Source: an uncultured Bacteroides sp. | GTDB taxonomy: Bacteria; Bacteroidota; Bacteroidia; Bacteroidales; Bacteroidaceae | Direction: 5' to 3' | DNA length: 40,803 nucleotides | Assembly: GCA_949285075.1 (NCBI GenBank) | Contig: CASDXF010000029.1 | Span: 1 to 40,803, forward strand | Part shown: positions 15,680 through 24,422 of the stretch, in pieces | How positions within the stretch are numbered: position 1 is the stretch's first letter | Layout of the letters: the number at the start of each line of letters is the position of its first letter | Position numbers and translations under genes: made by a program | The notes under the pieces: model-generated | What the model was told of the DNA's origin: nothing | What the model saw: the letters and a program-made list of their open reading frames with translations, nothing else | Database searches by the model: none

Positions 15680-16750
15680 ATGGAAACTACAATCAACAAT
15701 CAAGAGAAAGAAAACCGGAAAGCCTCCGGACTAAGGAAAGCCGTCGCCGTGGCGGGCGTCTGCCTCGCAGCGTGGGGGCTGTGGGAGGTGGTCAGCCTCT
15801 TCATCGGCTATAAGGGAAGCGAGACGACCGACGACGCGCAGGTGGAGCAGTACCTCTCGCCGGTCAACGTGCGCGTGCCGGGCTATATCCGGAAAATCTA
15901 TTTCACCGAGCACCAGTTCGTGCGCAAGGGCGATACGCTGCTCGTCATTGAGGACGACGAGTACCGCATCCAGCTGAAGCAGGCCGAGGCCACCCTGATG
16001 GACGCGCGCAGCGGCCGGAAGGTCGTGGCCAACAGCCTGAACACCGTCGTCAGCTCGGCTTCGGTGTACGACGCTTCCATCGCCGAGGCGCAGTATCGGG
16101 TAGATAAGTTGGAGAAGGACTACCGCCGCTTCAGCAAGCTGCTGGAGAAGAAGGCCACCACCCCGATAGTGGTGGAGCAGTACGAGACGGAGCTTGAGAT
16201 GGCCCGCGAGCGGGTCAAGGCGTTGAGGCAGCAGCGTGACGCCGCCCTGTCGTCCGTCAGCGAGGTAGACCAGCGTCAGGAGAACGCCGAAGCCGCCATC
16301 CTGCGCGCCGAGGCCGCCGTAGACATGGCCCGCCTCAACCTCTCGTACACCGTGGTACTCGCCCCGTGCGACGGCTACTTGGGCCGACGCTCCATCGAGG
16401 AGGGGCAACTGGTGGGCATGGGGCAGACCATCACGACCATCATCCCGAACAGCCGCAAGTGGGTCGTGGCCAACTATAAGGAGACGCAGGTCGCCTCGCT
16501 CTCCATAGGGCAGGAAGTGACGGTAACAGTCGACGCCTTCGAGGGAAAGACCTTCAAGGGGCGCGTCACAGCCATCAGCTCGGCCACCGGCTCCAAATAC
16601 TCAATGGTTCCTACGGACAACTCCGCCGGAAACTTCGTGAAGATTCAGCAGCGTGTACCGGTGCGCGTAGACCTGACGGACATCTCCGACGAGGACAACG
16701 CCCGGCTCGCCGCCGGAATGATGTGCGTAGTCAAATCTATCAAGGAATAA
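15680..16750 (+). CDS. HlyD/EmrA-family membrane fusion (adaptor) protein
   Basis: This 356-residue protein has an N-terminal transmembrane anchor (about 22-45). The biotinyl-lipoyl half-motif follows (VNVRVPGYIRKIYFTEHQFVRKGDTL), then a coiled-coil hairpin (about 90-210, rich in Ala, Glu, Arg and Leu). The second lipoyl half is LAPCDGYLGRRSIEEGQLV, and a beta-barrel C-terminal domain includes WVVANYKETQVASLSIGQ. The layout is that of EmrA, the adaptor for MFS-type tripartite pumps. It bridges the TolC-like protein and the MFS pump encoded 3 bp downstream. Confidence 0.92.
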   Translation: METTINNQEKENRKASGLRKAVAVAGVCLAAWGLWEVVSLFIGYKGSETTDDAQVEQYLSPVNVRVPGYIRKIYFTEHQFVRKGDTLLVIEDDEYRIQLKQAEATLMDARSGRKVVANSLNTVVSSASVYDASIAEAQYRVDKLEKDYRRFSKLLEKKATTPIVVEQYETELEMARERVKALRQQRDAALSSVSEVDQRQENAEAAILRAEAAVDMARLNLSYTVVLAPCDGYLGRRSIEEGQLVGMGQTITTIIPNSRKWVVANYKETQVASLSIGQEVTVTVDAFEGKTFKGRVTAISSATGSKYSMVPTDNSAGNFVKIQQRVPVRVDLTDISDEDNARLAAGMMCVVKSIKE

Positions 16751-16753
16751 GGC

Positions 16754-17947
16754 ATGAAGAACTATCCCTTTTACGGTTGGGTACCGAAGCCCGCGGGCGT
16801 GCTCGTCCTGCTGTCGCTCTTCGTTCCGCTCTTCTTCTCGGGCGGAACCTATCTGAGCAACATCAACGAGATGGCCGGAGGCATGGGCGTGCTGACGGAG
16901 GAGTTCCAGTTCCTGAGCTTCTGCACGAGCGTCGGCATGGCGATGGTGTTCCCCTTCATGCTTTCTTACTTGCAGGCCCGTAACGTGAAGCGCGTCTATG
17001 TGGGCGGATACGCGCTGTTGGCCTTGCTCAACGCCGTCTGCGCCGTGACCCAATCCATTCCTCTATTGGCCGTATGTTGCTTCCTCATCGGCTTCGTCCG
17101 TGTGGCGTTGGTGCTGAACACGACCTTCGTCATCGCCCCCTACTTGTTGGGAGTCAATACGATTGATATGTTCCTGCACGAGCCCCGTACGCCCGAGGAA
17201 GCCTATAAGGGCGAGCATATGCGCACCATTCTGATGCCGGTGATTTATTGCTACATCCTCTGTATCGTGCAGTTCAGCAATTACGTCTCCGCATGGGTAG
17301 CCTACGAGTTCCAATGGCAGTACACCTACTTCTTGGTCATCGGCATGTTGCTGACGGCGATGCTCATCGTCCTGCTGACGTTCTGCTCCGCCCCCACGAG
17401 GCGTTACAACTTGCCCTACTTCCTCCTGATGCTGTGCGCCAATCTGTATATGTACTTCCACTATCAGACGATGGGGCTGTACGAGCACTCCATTCCGCCC
17501 ACGCTTATGCACTACGCCGGGATGCTGATACTCTATTCCGTCACCTGCGCCTTCGCCATGAAGCGGCTACCCGTCCGTTACTTCCCTACTTGGCTGTTCC
17601 TGATGGTGGCGGTGCGCAACGTGGTGGCTCCGGCCATCGTAACCTCCGTCTACGGCAACTGGTTGCAGGAGCGGCAGCAGCACTACGTCACCCGACTGGC
17701 TCAGGACGTGCGGAGCGACGAGCCTCAGGCCTCGGCAAGGTTCTCGCTAGCTTCCCGTGCGGGACAGGCGCAGGGCAAGGACAGTTTCGAGGCCGCCCGC
17801 CTCGCCTCCACCTTGATGAAAGGGCAGCTCACCCTGCAAGCCACGCTCGTGGCGATGAAGGACATCACCGGCTCCACCGTCTGGATTTGCGTCGGCAGCG
17901 CCGCCCTCATGCTACTATTACCTTATTATAAGAGAGAAAGAACTTAA
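16754..17947 (+). CDS. MFS drug-efflux-type transporter, shortened
   Basis: This 397-residue membrane protein is encoded 3 bp after the EmrA-like adaptor. The family expected in this position (EmrB-like DHA2, 14 helices) is around 500 residues or more. Here I count about ten hydrophobic segments: roughly 14-33, 47-68, 79-97, 101-128, 155-178, 188-210, 218-235, 247-265, 272-295 and 372-390. The junction after residue 212 (CSAPTRRYNLPYFLLMLC) is where several central helices appear to be missing. The frame is open throughout, so this is not a frameshift. A long extracytoplasmic segment (about 296-370, Gln/Ala/Ser-rich) precedes the last helix, as in EmrB proteins. The substrate is unknown, and activity of the short form is uncertain. 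Confidence 0.8.
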   Translation: MKNYPFYGWVPKPAGVLVLLSLFVPLFFSGGTYLSNINEMAGGMGVLTEEFQFLSFCTSVGMAMVFPFMLSYLQARNVKRVYVGGYALLALLNAVCAVTQSIPLLAVCCFLIGFVRVALVLNTTFVIAPYLLGVNTIDMFLHEPRTPEEAYKGEHMRTILMPVIYCYILCIVQFSNYVSAWVAYEFQWQYTYFLVIGMLLTAMLIVLLTFCSAPTRRYNLPYFLLMLCANLYMYFHYQTMGLYEHSIPPTLMHYAGMLILYSVTCAFAMKRLPVRYFPTWLFLMVAVRNVVAPAIVTSVYGNWLQERQQHYVTRLAQDVRSDEPQASARFSLASRAGQAQGKDSFEAARLASTLMKGQLTLQATLVAMKDITGSTVWICVGSAALMLLLPYYKRERT

Positions 17948-17963
17948 CTATATCATACATACA

Positions 17964-18515
17964 ATGGAACAGAACGAATCGAAAATGCAAATCGCCCTTA
18001 GTCTGATTAGGGAAAGCGGCGATAGCGTCTCTTTCGACCATTTAGAGAGAGCCACCGGACTGAGCTTTGTGGAGCTGTCCACCCTTATCGGACTGCTCTT
18101 CAAGGAGAACCGGATAAAGATGCGCGTCAATTACCTGACGGAACGTACGTGCATCTATAAGTCAAGCGGCGAAGCCTTATGCGCCCGCTTCATGGAACTG
18201 CTGTCCGCACATTACAAGCGTGAGCGGTATGTGGCGTTCTATGCGTCCAAGCTATGCGTCTCGTCCAAATACCTGACCACCGTAGTGACAAAATTCAGCG
18301 GAAAGTCACCCCGCGAATGGATAAAGAATGAAACCATCAGGGAAATCGAATGGATGCTGCGGTATACGCAGATTTCCATCAAGGAGATTGCCTATCGGTT
18401 CAATTTCCCAAATCAGTCGTTCTTCGGCAAATACTTCAAGTCGCAAAAGGGAGTATCACCCAAGCGCTATCGCGAGGCGTACGTCAGAAGCGGACCGCTT
18501 TTAAGTCCCGCATAG
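17964..18515 (+). CDS. Small regulator: winged-helix-like domain plus AraC-type HTH
   Basis: This 183-residue protein has an N-terminal segment (about 5-60) with a winged-helix-like pattern (SFDHLERATGLSFVELSTLIGLLFKENRI, then YLTERTCIYKS). A complete AraC double HTH follows (about 75-175): LCVSSKYLTTVVTKFSGKSP and ISIKEIAYRFNFPNQSFFGKYFKSQKGVSPKRYREA. There is no cupin sensor domain. It starts 16 bp after the MFS gene and so is probably the last gene of the efflux operon, where it may feed back on it. What it senses cannot be read from the sequence. Confidence 0.82.
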   Translation: MEQNESKMQIALSLIRESGDSVSFDHLERATGLSFVELSTLIGLLFKENRIKMRVNYLTERTCIYKSSGEALCARFMELLSAHYKRERYVAFYASKLCVSSKYLTTVVTKFSGKSPREWIKNETIREIEWMLRYTQISIKEIAYRFNFPNQSFFGKYFKSQKGVSPKRYREAYVRSGPLLSPA

Positions 18516-18660
18516 GTTGGAGAATCCATTCCGCTTCCGAAAAAACAGATAGCGTACGCATGTATCTTCACACATTACGCCCTGTGGAAGCGGAACGCTT
18601 GGCGAACTTTTCCATTCCCCGAAATGGCAATCAAGTTGTAGCGGCCACATTTTCAATGCG

Positions 18661-18770
18661 TTCTTATCTCCTTCGAGCCGCCGCCCTATCTCTCGTGAGC
18701 CGCTGCCCTATCTCTCACGAGCAGCTGCCCTATTTCTCGTGAGCCGCTGCCCTGTCTCTCGTGAGCAGCA
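18661..18770. repeat. 22-bp tandem array D
   Basis: Five contiguous 22-bp units (starts near 18661, 18683, 18705, 18727, 18749). Palindromic cores CTCGTGAG or CTCACGAG start at 18692, 18714, 18736 and 18758, each preceded by GCCCTATCT or a close variant. The array fills much of the 300-bp gap between the convergent regulator and mfd genes; I see no gene in this gap. It belongs to the same family as arrays A (inverted orientation) and E. Confidence 0.92.
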
Positions 18771-18815
18771 TTCCATGACCTTCAAAAAGTCATCTCCCGA
18801 GTGAAATCTCTTCTC

Positions 18816-21800
18816 CTATTTTGCAGGAAGAGCCACAATCTCACGCAACACGCTGACCGCCTCCTCCACAGTACGCACTTCCTTAACGACCATACTCCGT
18901 CTGCCATTTTGTTCGCGCAAATCGCAACGGCGAGGATACTTCATCATATAATCAATTATTTTATCAAAAGACTGACTTTGATAAAAAGGACTGTCTAGAT
19001 TGGACACGAAGAAAAGAGTCATACGCCCTCCCTTAAGAAAAACTTTCTCCGCTCCTAAACGAGCGGCGAGACGACGCAAGGGAACGATGCGAAGCAATTC
19101 CTCCGTTTCCGGAGGCACTGGACCAAACCTATCTTCAAGCCTAGAACGAAAAGCCTCTACTTCCTCATAGAGCGTGAGCCCATCCAACTCACGATAGAGC
19201 AACATACGCTCGGCGCTTCCCGCTACATAAGTAGCCGGTAAAAGAAGCTCTAAGTCACTCTCCACTTGGCACTCATCAACAAACTGCTCACCGCTAATCT
19301 TCCCGTCCGCATTCACTTCACCGGCATACAATTCGGCAAACTCATCAGTCTTCAGCTCATGCACAGCCTCAGAAAGGATTTTTTGATAAGTCTCATAACC
19401 GAGGTCCGCAATAAATCCACTCTGTTCAGCCCCCAATAGATTGCCCGCACCCCGAATGTCAAGGTCTTGCATAGCGATATGTATACCACTGCCGAGATCA
19501 CTGAAATTCTCTATGGCTTGCAATCGCCGCTTTCCTTCACCAGTAAGCGTATGCAACGGCGGAGCGAGAAGATAACAAAAAGACTTCTTATTACTACGCC
19601 CTACCCTTCCTCGCATCTGGTGGAGGTCGCTCAATCCAAAATTCTGCGCCTGATTAATGATAATGGTGTTGGCGTTAGGTATATCGATACCGCTTTCTAT
19701 AATGGTAGTGGCCAACAGCACGTCATACTCATAATTTACGAAATCGAGAATGACCTGTTCCAATCGTGCCGGTTCCATCTGTCCGTGGCCTATAGCTACC
19801 CGACAATCAGGAATATTACGCTCAATCATGGCTTTCAGTTCAGGAAGGTTAGAGATGCGGTTGTTGACAAAAAAGACCTGTCCGTTCCGGCTCATCTCAA
19901 AGTTAATCGCATCCGTAATAATCTCTTCATTGAACGTATGTACCTCAGTCTGTATAGGATAACGATTAGGCGGAGGCGTGGAAATAACGCTCAAGTCTCT
20001 CGCTCCCATCAATGAGAACTGCAACGTACGAGGTATGGGCGTAGCGGTCATAGTAATCGTATCTATATTGACTTTCATTTGTCTAAGCTTTTCCTTCACA
20101 GATACGCCGAACTTCTGTTCCTCGTCAATAATAAGTAAACCTAAGTCTTTAAACTGCACGTCCTTACCCAAAATACGATGCGTACCGATAAGCACGTCCA
20201 CCTTCCCTTCCTTCAAGTCCTTCAACACAGCCCTTATCTGGGACGGAGTGCGTGCCCGACTCAGGTACTCTACTCGGCAAGGCATGTTCTTCAGGCGCTC
20301 GCTAAACGTCTGAAAATGTTGGTATGCCAATACTGTAGTAGGTACAAGCACAGCCACTTGCTTATTATCCGCAGTGGCTTTAAAGGCCGCCCGTATAGCA
20401 ACCTCAGTCTTGCCGAATCCCACATCACCGCAAATCAGACGGTCCATCGGCCGATCGCTTTCCATGTCTGCTTTCACATCTGCGGTAGCCTTGCTTTGGT
20501 CTGGCGTATCCTCGTAAATGAACGACGCTTCCAATTCCTTTTGCAAAAAGCTGTCTGGACTATAAGCGAATCCCTTTTCCTGCCTCCTCTTCGCATAAAG
20601 CTGTATAAGGTTTCGAGCAATGTCTTTTATTTTTCGCTTTGTACGGTCTTTCAGTTTTTCCCATGCCCCTGTCCCCAACTTATTAAGTCGAGGCGGTTCT
20701 CCATCCTTCCCCTTATACTTGGATACTTTATGAAGCGAATGTATCGAGACGAACACTACATCATCATTCTGGTAAACAATCTTCATGACTTCTTGTGTAG
20801 TAGCTCCGTTAGGAATACGGACCAATCCGGCAAACCTCCCTATACCGTGATCCGTATGTACTACATAGTCTCCGGGAGAAAACTGATTAAGTTCCTTCAA
20901 GGAAAGGGCAACCTTACCCGAACGGGCTTTGTCACTCTTAAGATTGTATTTGTGAAAACGGTCAAATAACTGATGGTCAGTAAAAAGACAAAGACGTAAC
21001 GTGTGGTCTATAAATCCCTCGTGAAGAGTACGCTCCACAGGTATGAACTTTATATGATCTCCCCTATCCTGAAAAATAGCCTTGATACGGTCAATCTGCT
21101 TCACACTATCACTACATACATATAATGAATAACCTTTTTCCTGATAGTCTCTGAAAGTCGAAGCCACAAGATCGAAATTCTTGTGAAAGATAATTTGCGC
21201 CGAGGTATGGAAAGAAAGAGATGCGTCAGGAGTTCCAGTCGGCTTTACCCCAAACTCCAACTGCCGAAAGCGCCGAAGCCCTTCCTCTAACTCATTCGCC
21301 GATATTAATTTGCCATCAAGGACAATGGTTTCTCCATCCTCCGCCTCACGAGCCATTATAGCCTGTGGTGTAAGCGCCTCATCATATACAGCTTGTATAC
21401 GTTCGCGCAACCAATGAAAGTCTCGAGCGGCAAGTATGGTATCAGTTGGGATAAAATCAAAAAATGAAATAATTTTTCCTTTCTCCGCAGAAAAATCAGG
21501 AAGAACGACCACTTCGTCCATCTTCTCTCTCGACAATTGTGTTTCCACCTCGAAAGTTCGTACGCTATCTATCTCATCGCCGAAAAAATCTATCCGATAC
21601 GGATATTCTGAAGCAAAAGAAAACACGTCAAGTATACTACCTCTAATCGCATACTGCCCCGGTTCATACACATAATCTACCCGTTGAAAACCATATCCAT
21701 CAAGGATATCGGCCACGACAGTCATATCCCTCCTTTGTCCCGACTTTAATCGTAGAGTCTTACATTCCAACTCTTCTACAGAAACGACCTTTTCCGCTAA

Positions 21801-22184
21801 TGCATCAGGATAAGTAACTACACATAACCCAGATTCGCTTTCTCGCAAACGGCTAAGGACTTCTGTACGAAGTACCTCATTGGCAGCATCTTTTTGCCCG
21901 AATTTAATGGCTCTTCGAAAAGAAGAGGGGAAAAAAAGTGTTTTTGCGTCCCCTAGCACCTGCACCAAGTCATGATAAAAATATCCCGCCTCCTCTAGAT
22001 CACCCAACACAAAAATAAAGGGATAATTCGACCCCTCCACTACCATTGAGGCAAACAACGAAGCAGACGATGCCGCCAATCCCCCACAAAAAATATGGCA
22101 AAGAGTATTATCACTCAGCAGTTTGCGTACGGCCTCTTTATGAGGATGTTCGGCATAAAGCCGCTGAAATTCCGTAATTGTCAT
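18816..22184 (-). CDS. mfd: Transcription-repair coupling factor
   Basis: The protein is 1122 residues when started at the ATG at 22184; a TTG three codons upstream is less likely. The N-terminal UvrB-like region is followed by the RNA-polymerase-interacting domain (FSPGDYVVHTDHGIGRFAGL) and a RecG-like translocase with Walker A GDVGFGKTEVAIRAA, DEEQKFGV and the helicase motif VI region MRGRVGRSNKKSF. The C-terminal regulatory domain is complete. Mfd removes RNA polymerase stalled at lesions and recruits UvrA. The length matches the family and no key motif is missing. It is divergent from the mannosyltransferase gene, with a promoter-like box at 22204-22211. Confidence 0.97.
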   Translation of the reverse strand: MTITEFQRLYAEHPHKEAVRKLLSDNTLCHIFCGGLAASSASLFASMVVEGSNYPFIFVLGDLEEAGYFYHDLVQVLGDAKTLFFPSSFRRAIKFGQKDAANEVLRTEVLSRLRESESGLCVVTYPDALAEKVVSVEELECKTLRLKSGQRRDMTVVADILDGYGFQRVDYVYEPGQYAIRGSILDVFSFASEYPYRIDFFGDEIDSVRTFEVETQLSREKMDEVVVLPDFSAEKGKIISFFDFIPTDTILAARDFHWLRERIQAVYDEALTPQAIMAREAEDGETIVLDGKLISANELEEGLRRFRQLEFGVKPTGTPDASLSFHTSAQIIFHKNFDLVASTFRDYQEKGYSLYVCSDSVKQIDRIKAIFQDRGDHIKFIPVERTLHEGFIDHTLRLCLFTDHQLFDRFHKYNLKSDKARSGKVALSLKELNQFSPGDYVVHTDHGIGRFAGLVRIPNGATTQEVMKIVYQNDDVVFVSIHSLHKVSKYKGKDGEPPRLNKLGTGAWEKLKDRTKRKIKDIARNLIQLYAKRRQEKGFAYSPDSFLQKELEASFIYEDTPDQSKATADVKADMESDRPMDRLICGDVGFGKTEVAIRAAFKATADNKQVAVLVPTTVLAYQHFQTFSERLKNMPCRVEYLSRARTPSQIRAVLKDLKEGKVDVLIGTHRILGKDVQFKDLGLLIIDEEQKFGVSVKEKLRQMKVNIDTITMTATPIPRTLQFSLMGARDLSVISTPPPNRYPIQTEVHTFNEEIITDAINFEMSRNGQVFFVNNRISNLPELKAMIERNIPDCRVAIGHGQMEPARLEQVILDFVNYEYDVLLATTIIESGIDIPNANTIIINQAQNFGLSDLHQMRGRVGRSNKKSFCYLLAPPLHTLTGEGKRRLQAIENFSDLGSGIHIAMQDLDIRGAGNLLGAEQSGFIADLGYETYQKILSEAVHELKTDEFAELYAGEVNADGKISGEQFVDECQVESDLELLLPATYVAGSAERMLLYRELDGLTLYEEVEAFRSRLEDRFGPVPPETEELLRIVPLRRLAARLGAEKVFLKGGRMTLFFVSNLDSPFYQSQSFDKIIDYMMKYPRRCDLREQNGRRSMVVKEVRTVEEAVSVLREIVALPAK

Positions 22185-22203
22185 GCTTATCAATATTTTA
22201 ACG

Positions 22204-22211
22204 CGAAGGTA
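22204..22211 (-). promoter_or_regulatory. Possible -7 promoter box of mfd
   Basis: On the minus strand the site reads TACCTTCG, one mismatch from TAnnTTTG, 20 bp before the ATG at 22184. Confidence 0.4.
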
Positions 22212-22283
22212 TGAAAATAAAGTGAAACCAATTCTTCACGCATAAAAATCCTCTCACACACAAAGTAAATCAACAAAAAAACT

Positions 22284-22291
22284 TATTTTTG
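22284..22291 (+). promoter_or_regulatory. -7 promoter box of the mannosyltransferase operon
   Basis: TATTTTTG matches TAnnTTTG, 26 bp before the ATG at 22317. It would serve the tight plus-strand run of genes that follows. Confidence 0.6.
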
Positions 22292-22316
22292 TACACCAAT
22301 TTATCTAAGCAGATTT

Positions 22317-23060
22317 ATGCAAACATCAAACAGTGTGGTTATCATACCTACCTATAATGAAAGGGAAAATATAGAAAACATCATACGTGCCGTTTTCCGT
22401 CTCAAAGAAGGATTCCATATTCTTGTCATCGATGACGGTTCACCCGATGGTACAGCCACCATTGTCAAGACACTGAAAGATGAGTTTCCTTATCAATTGC
22501 ACCTTTTGGAACGAAGCGGCAAGCTAGGACTTGGTACAGCTTACATCGCCGGATTCAAATGGGCACTGGACAGAAATTACGCATTTATTTTCGAAATGGA
22601 TGCCGATTTTAGCCACAACCCCAATGACCTTCCTCGGTTATACGAAGCTTGTGCTAACAAAAAAGCGGATGTAGCGGTAGGATCACGTTACATCAGTGGC
22701 GTCAACGTTGTAAACTGGCCAATGAGCCGAGTACTCATGTCTTATTTTGCCTCCAAATACGTAAGATTTATCACTCGTATACCTGTAATGGATACCACTG
22801 CGGGATTCGTCTGCTATCGGCGAACTGTGCTTGAATCCATTGATCTTGACCGGATACGCTTCAAAGGATACGCCTTTCAAATAGAAATGAAATTTACTTC
22901 TTATAAACTCGGTTTTCAAATTGTTGAAGTTCCAATCATTTTCATCAACCGCAAACTGGGGACCTCAAAAATGAGTGGAGGTATTTTTGGAGAAGCCTTC
23001 TTCGGAGTCATACGATTGAAAATAAATAGTTGGTTTCATAATTATTCTAAGAAATTATAA
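22317..23060 (+). CDS. Polyprenol monophosphomannose synthase (GT2 family)
   Basis: This 247-residue GT-A glycosyltransferase starts with VVIIPTYNERENIENII, then VIDDGSPDGTA and EMDADFSHNP, where the DAD supplies the metal-binding acidic residues. VAVGSRYISG and TAGFVCYRR near the middle are typical of dolichol-phosphate mannose synthases. There is no C-terminal membrane domain, so it is the short soluble form that binds the membrane peripherally. The expected reaction is transfer of mannose from GDP-mannose to polyprenyl phosphate, giving the lipid-linked donor for envelope or protein glycosylation. Its stop codon overlaps the pyrC start (TAATG), indicating translational coupling. Confidence 0.9.
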   Translation: MQTSNSVVIIPTYNERENIENIIRAVFRLKEGFHILVIDDGSPDGTATIVKTLKDEFPYQLHLLERSGKLGLGTAYIAGFKWALDRNYAFIFEMDADFSHNPNDLPRLYEACANKKADVAVGSRYISGVNVVNWPMSRVLMSYFASKYVRFITRIPVMDTTAGFVCYRRTVLESIDLDRIRFKGYAFQIEMKFTSYKLGFQIVEVPIIFINRKLGTSKMSGGIFGEAFFGVIRLKINSWFHNYSKKL

Positions 23061-24403
23061 TGAAAAGAACACTTATCGAAAACGCTACCATCGTTAATCA
23101 AGGACGAATATTCATAGGCTCCGTACTTATCGAAGGACAAAAAATCTCCCGTATCATGACGGGGATTCATCACTCTCCTTTTCTATACGATCAAATCATT
23201 GACGCTACCGGATGCTATTTGCTGCCGGGAGTCATTGACGAACATGTACATTTCCGCGACCCCGGATTAACTAAAAAGGCAGACATAACCACTGAAAGCC
23301 GGGCCGCCGCAGCGGGAGGCGTTACTTCAATAATGGATATGCCGAACACGCTTCCGCAAACCACGACATTAGAAGCTTTAGATGAGAAACGAAAATTGAT
23401 GGACGAAAAATCTATCGTAAACTACTCTTGCTATTTTGGGGCCACCAACACAAATTATAATCTTTTCAAGCAGCTCGACAGTCAACATGTGTGCGGTATA
23501 AAACTATTCATGGGCTCAAGTACAGGCAATATGTTAGTAGACCGCAGAGACAGTCTACGGCGAATATTCGGAGGAACAGATCTAATCATAGCAGCGCATT
23601 GTGAAGATCAAGACATCATCAAAGCCAATACCGAACGTTACAGACAAAAATATGGAGATGATATTCCCGTACAATTCCATGCGGTCATGCGCTCAAAAGA
23701 GGCCTGTGTAAATTCCACACGACTAGCTATTGAGTTAGCCCAAGAAACCGGAGCTCGACTGCACGTCATGCATGTTTCCACTAGCGAGGAGTTACTACTA
23801 TTCCACAAAGCTCCCCTTGATAAAAAAAGAATTACCGCAGAAGCTTGCATATCCCATCTGCTTTTCAGCGAGGCCGATTACGCTACACTAGGCGCACTCA
23901 TTAAATGCAATCCTGCCATAAAAACAGCGCAAGATAAACAAGCACTACGGCAAGCCGTACATGATGGACTAATTGACACCATAGCTACGGATCATGCTCC
24001 ACATCTCTTATCCGAAAAAGAAGGAGGAGCCCTGAAAGCCACATCCGGTATGCCAATGATACAATTTTCACTAGTGAGTATGCTTGAGCTAGTAAATGAA
24101 GGAGTATTCAACCTTGAAACCATTGTAGAAAAGATGTGCCACACTCCTGCCCTACTCTATGGGATCCGCCAACGGGGATTCATTCGGGAAGGTTTCCAAG
24201 CTGACCTTGTTCTTGTACGTCCCAACAGTCCGTGGACAGTTACTTCCGACCGCATTTTGAGTAAATGCGGATGGAGCCCCCTCGAAGGGCACGAGTTTCA
24301 TTGGCAAATAGAACGTACCTTCGTAAATGGTTGTTTAGCCTACGACAACGGTATAGTAAACGAGAATTGCCGAGGAGAAGAACTGTTTTTTGACCATTCT
24401 TAA
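23060..24403 (+). CDS. pyrC: Dihydroorotase
   Basis: This 447-residue amidohydrolase has the metal site of type I dihydroorotases: DEHVHFRDPG, a Lys for carbamylation in GIKLFMGSSTG, AAHCED, LHVMHVSTSEE and ATDHAPH. It closes carbamoyl-aspartate to dihydroorotate in pyrimidine synthesis. All the metal-binding residues I can place are present, so the enzyme should be active rather than an inactive pseudo-DHOase. It overlaps the upstream mannosyltransferase by 1 bp. Confidence 0.94.
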   Translation: MKRTLIENATIVNQGRIFIGSVLIEGQKISRIMTGIHHSPFLYDQIIDATGCYLLPGVIDEHVHFRDPGLTKKADITTESRAAAAGGVTSIMDMPNTLPQTTTLEALDEKRKLMDEKSIVNYSCYFGATNTNYNLFKQLDSQHVCGIKLFMGSSTGNMLVDRRDSLRRIFGGTDLIIAAHCEDQDIIKANTERYRQKYGDDIPVQFHAVMRSKEACVNSTRLAIELAQETGARLHVMHVSTSEELLLFHKAPLDKKRITAEACISHLLFSEADYATLGALIKCNPAIKTAQDKQALRQAVHDGLIDTIATDHAPHLLSEKEGGALKATSGMPMIQFSLVSMLELVNEGVFNLETIVEKMCHTPALLYGIRQRGFIREGFQADLVLVRPNSPWTVTSDRILSKCGWSPLEGHEFHWQIERTFVNGCLAYDNGIVNENCRGEELFFDHS

Positions 24404-24422
24404 CCCCATACACAAAAGATTC

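Noticed and set aside
18350-18742. 130-residue plus-strand frame overlapping the small regulator and array D
   Set aside because: It starts inside a well-supported gene in another frame and continues through the repeats. It has no family features.
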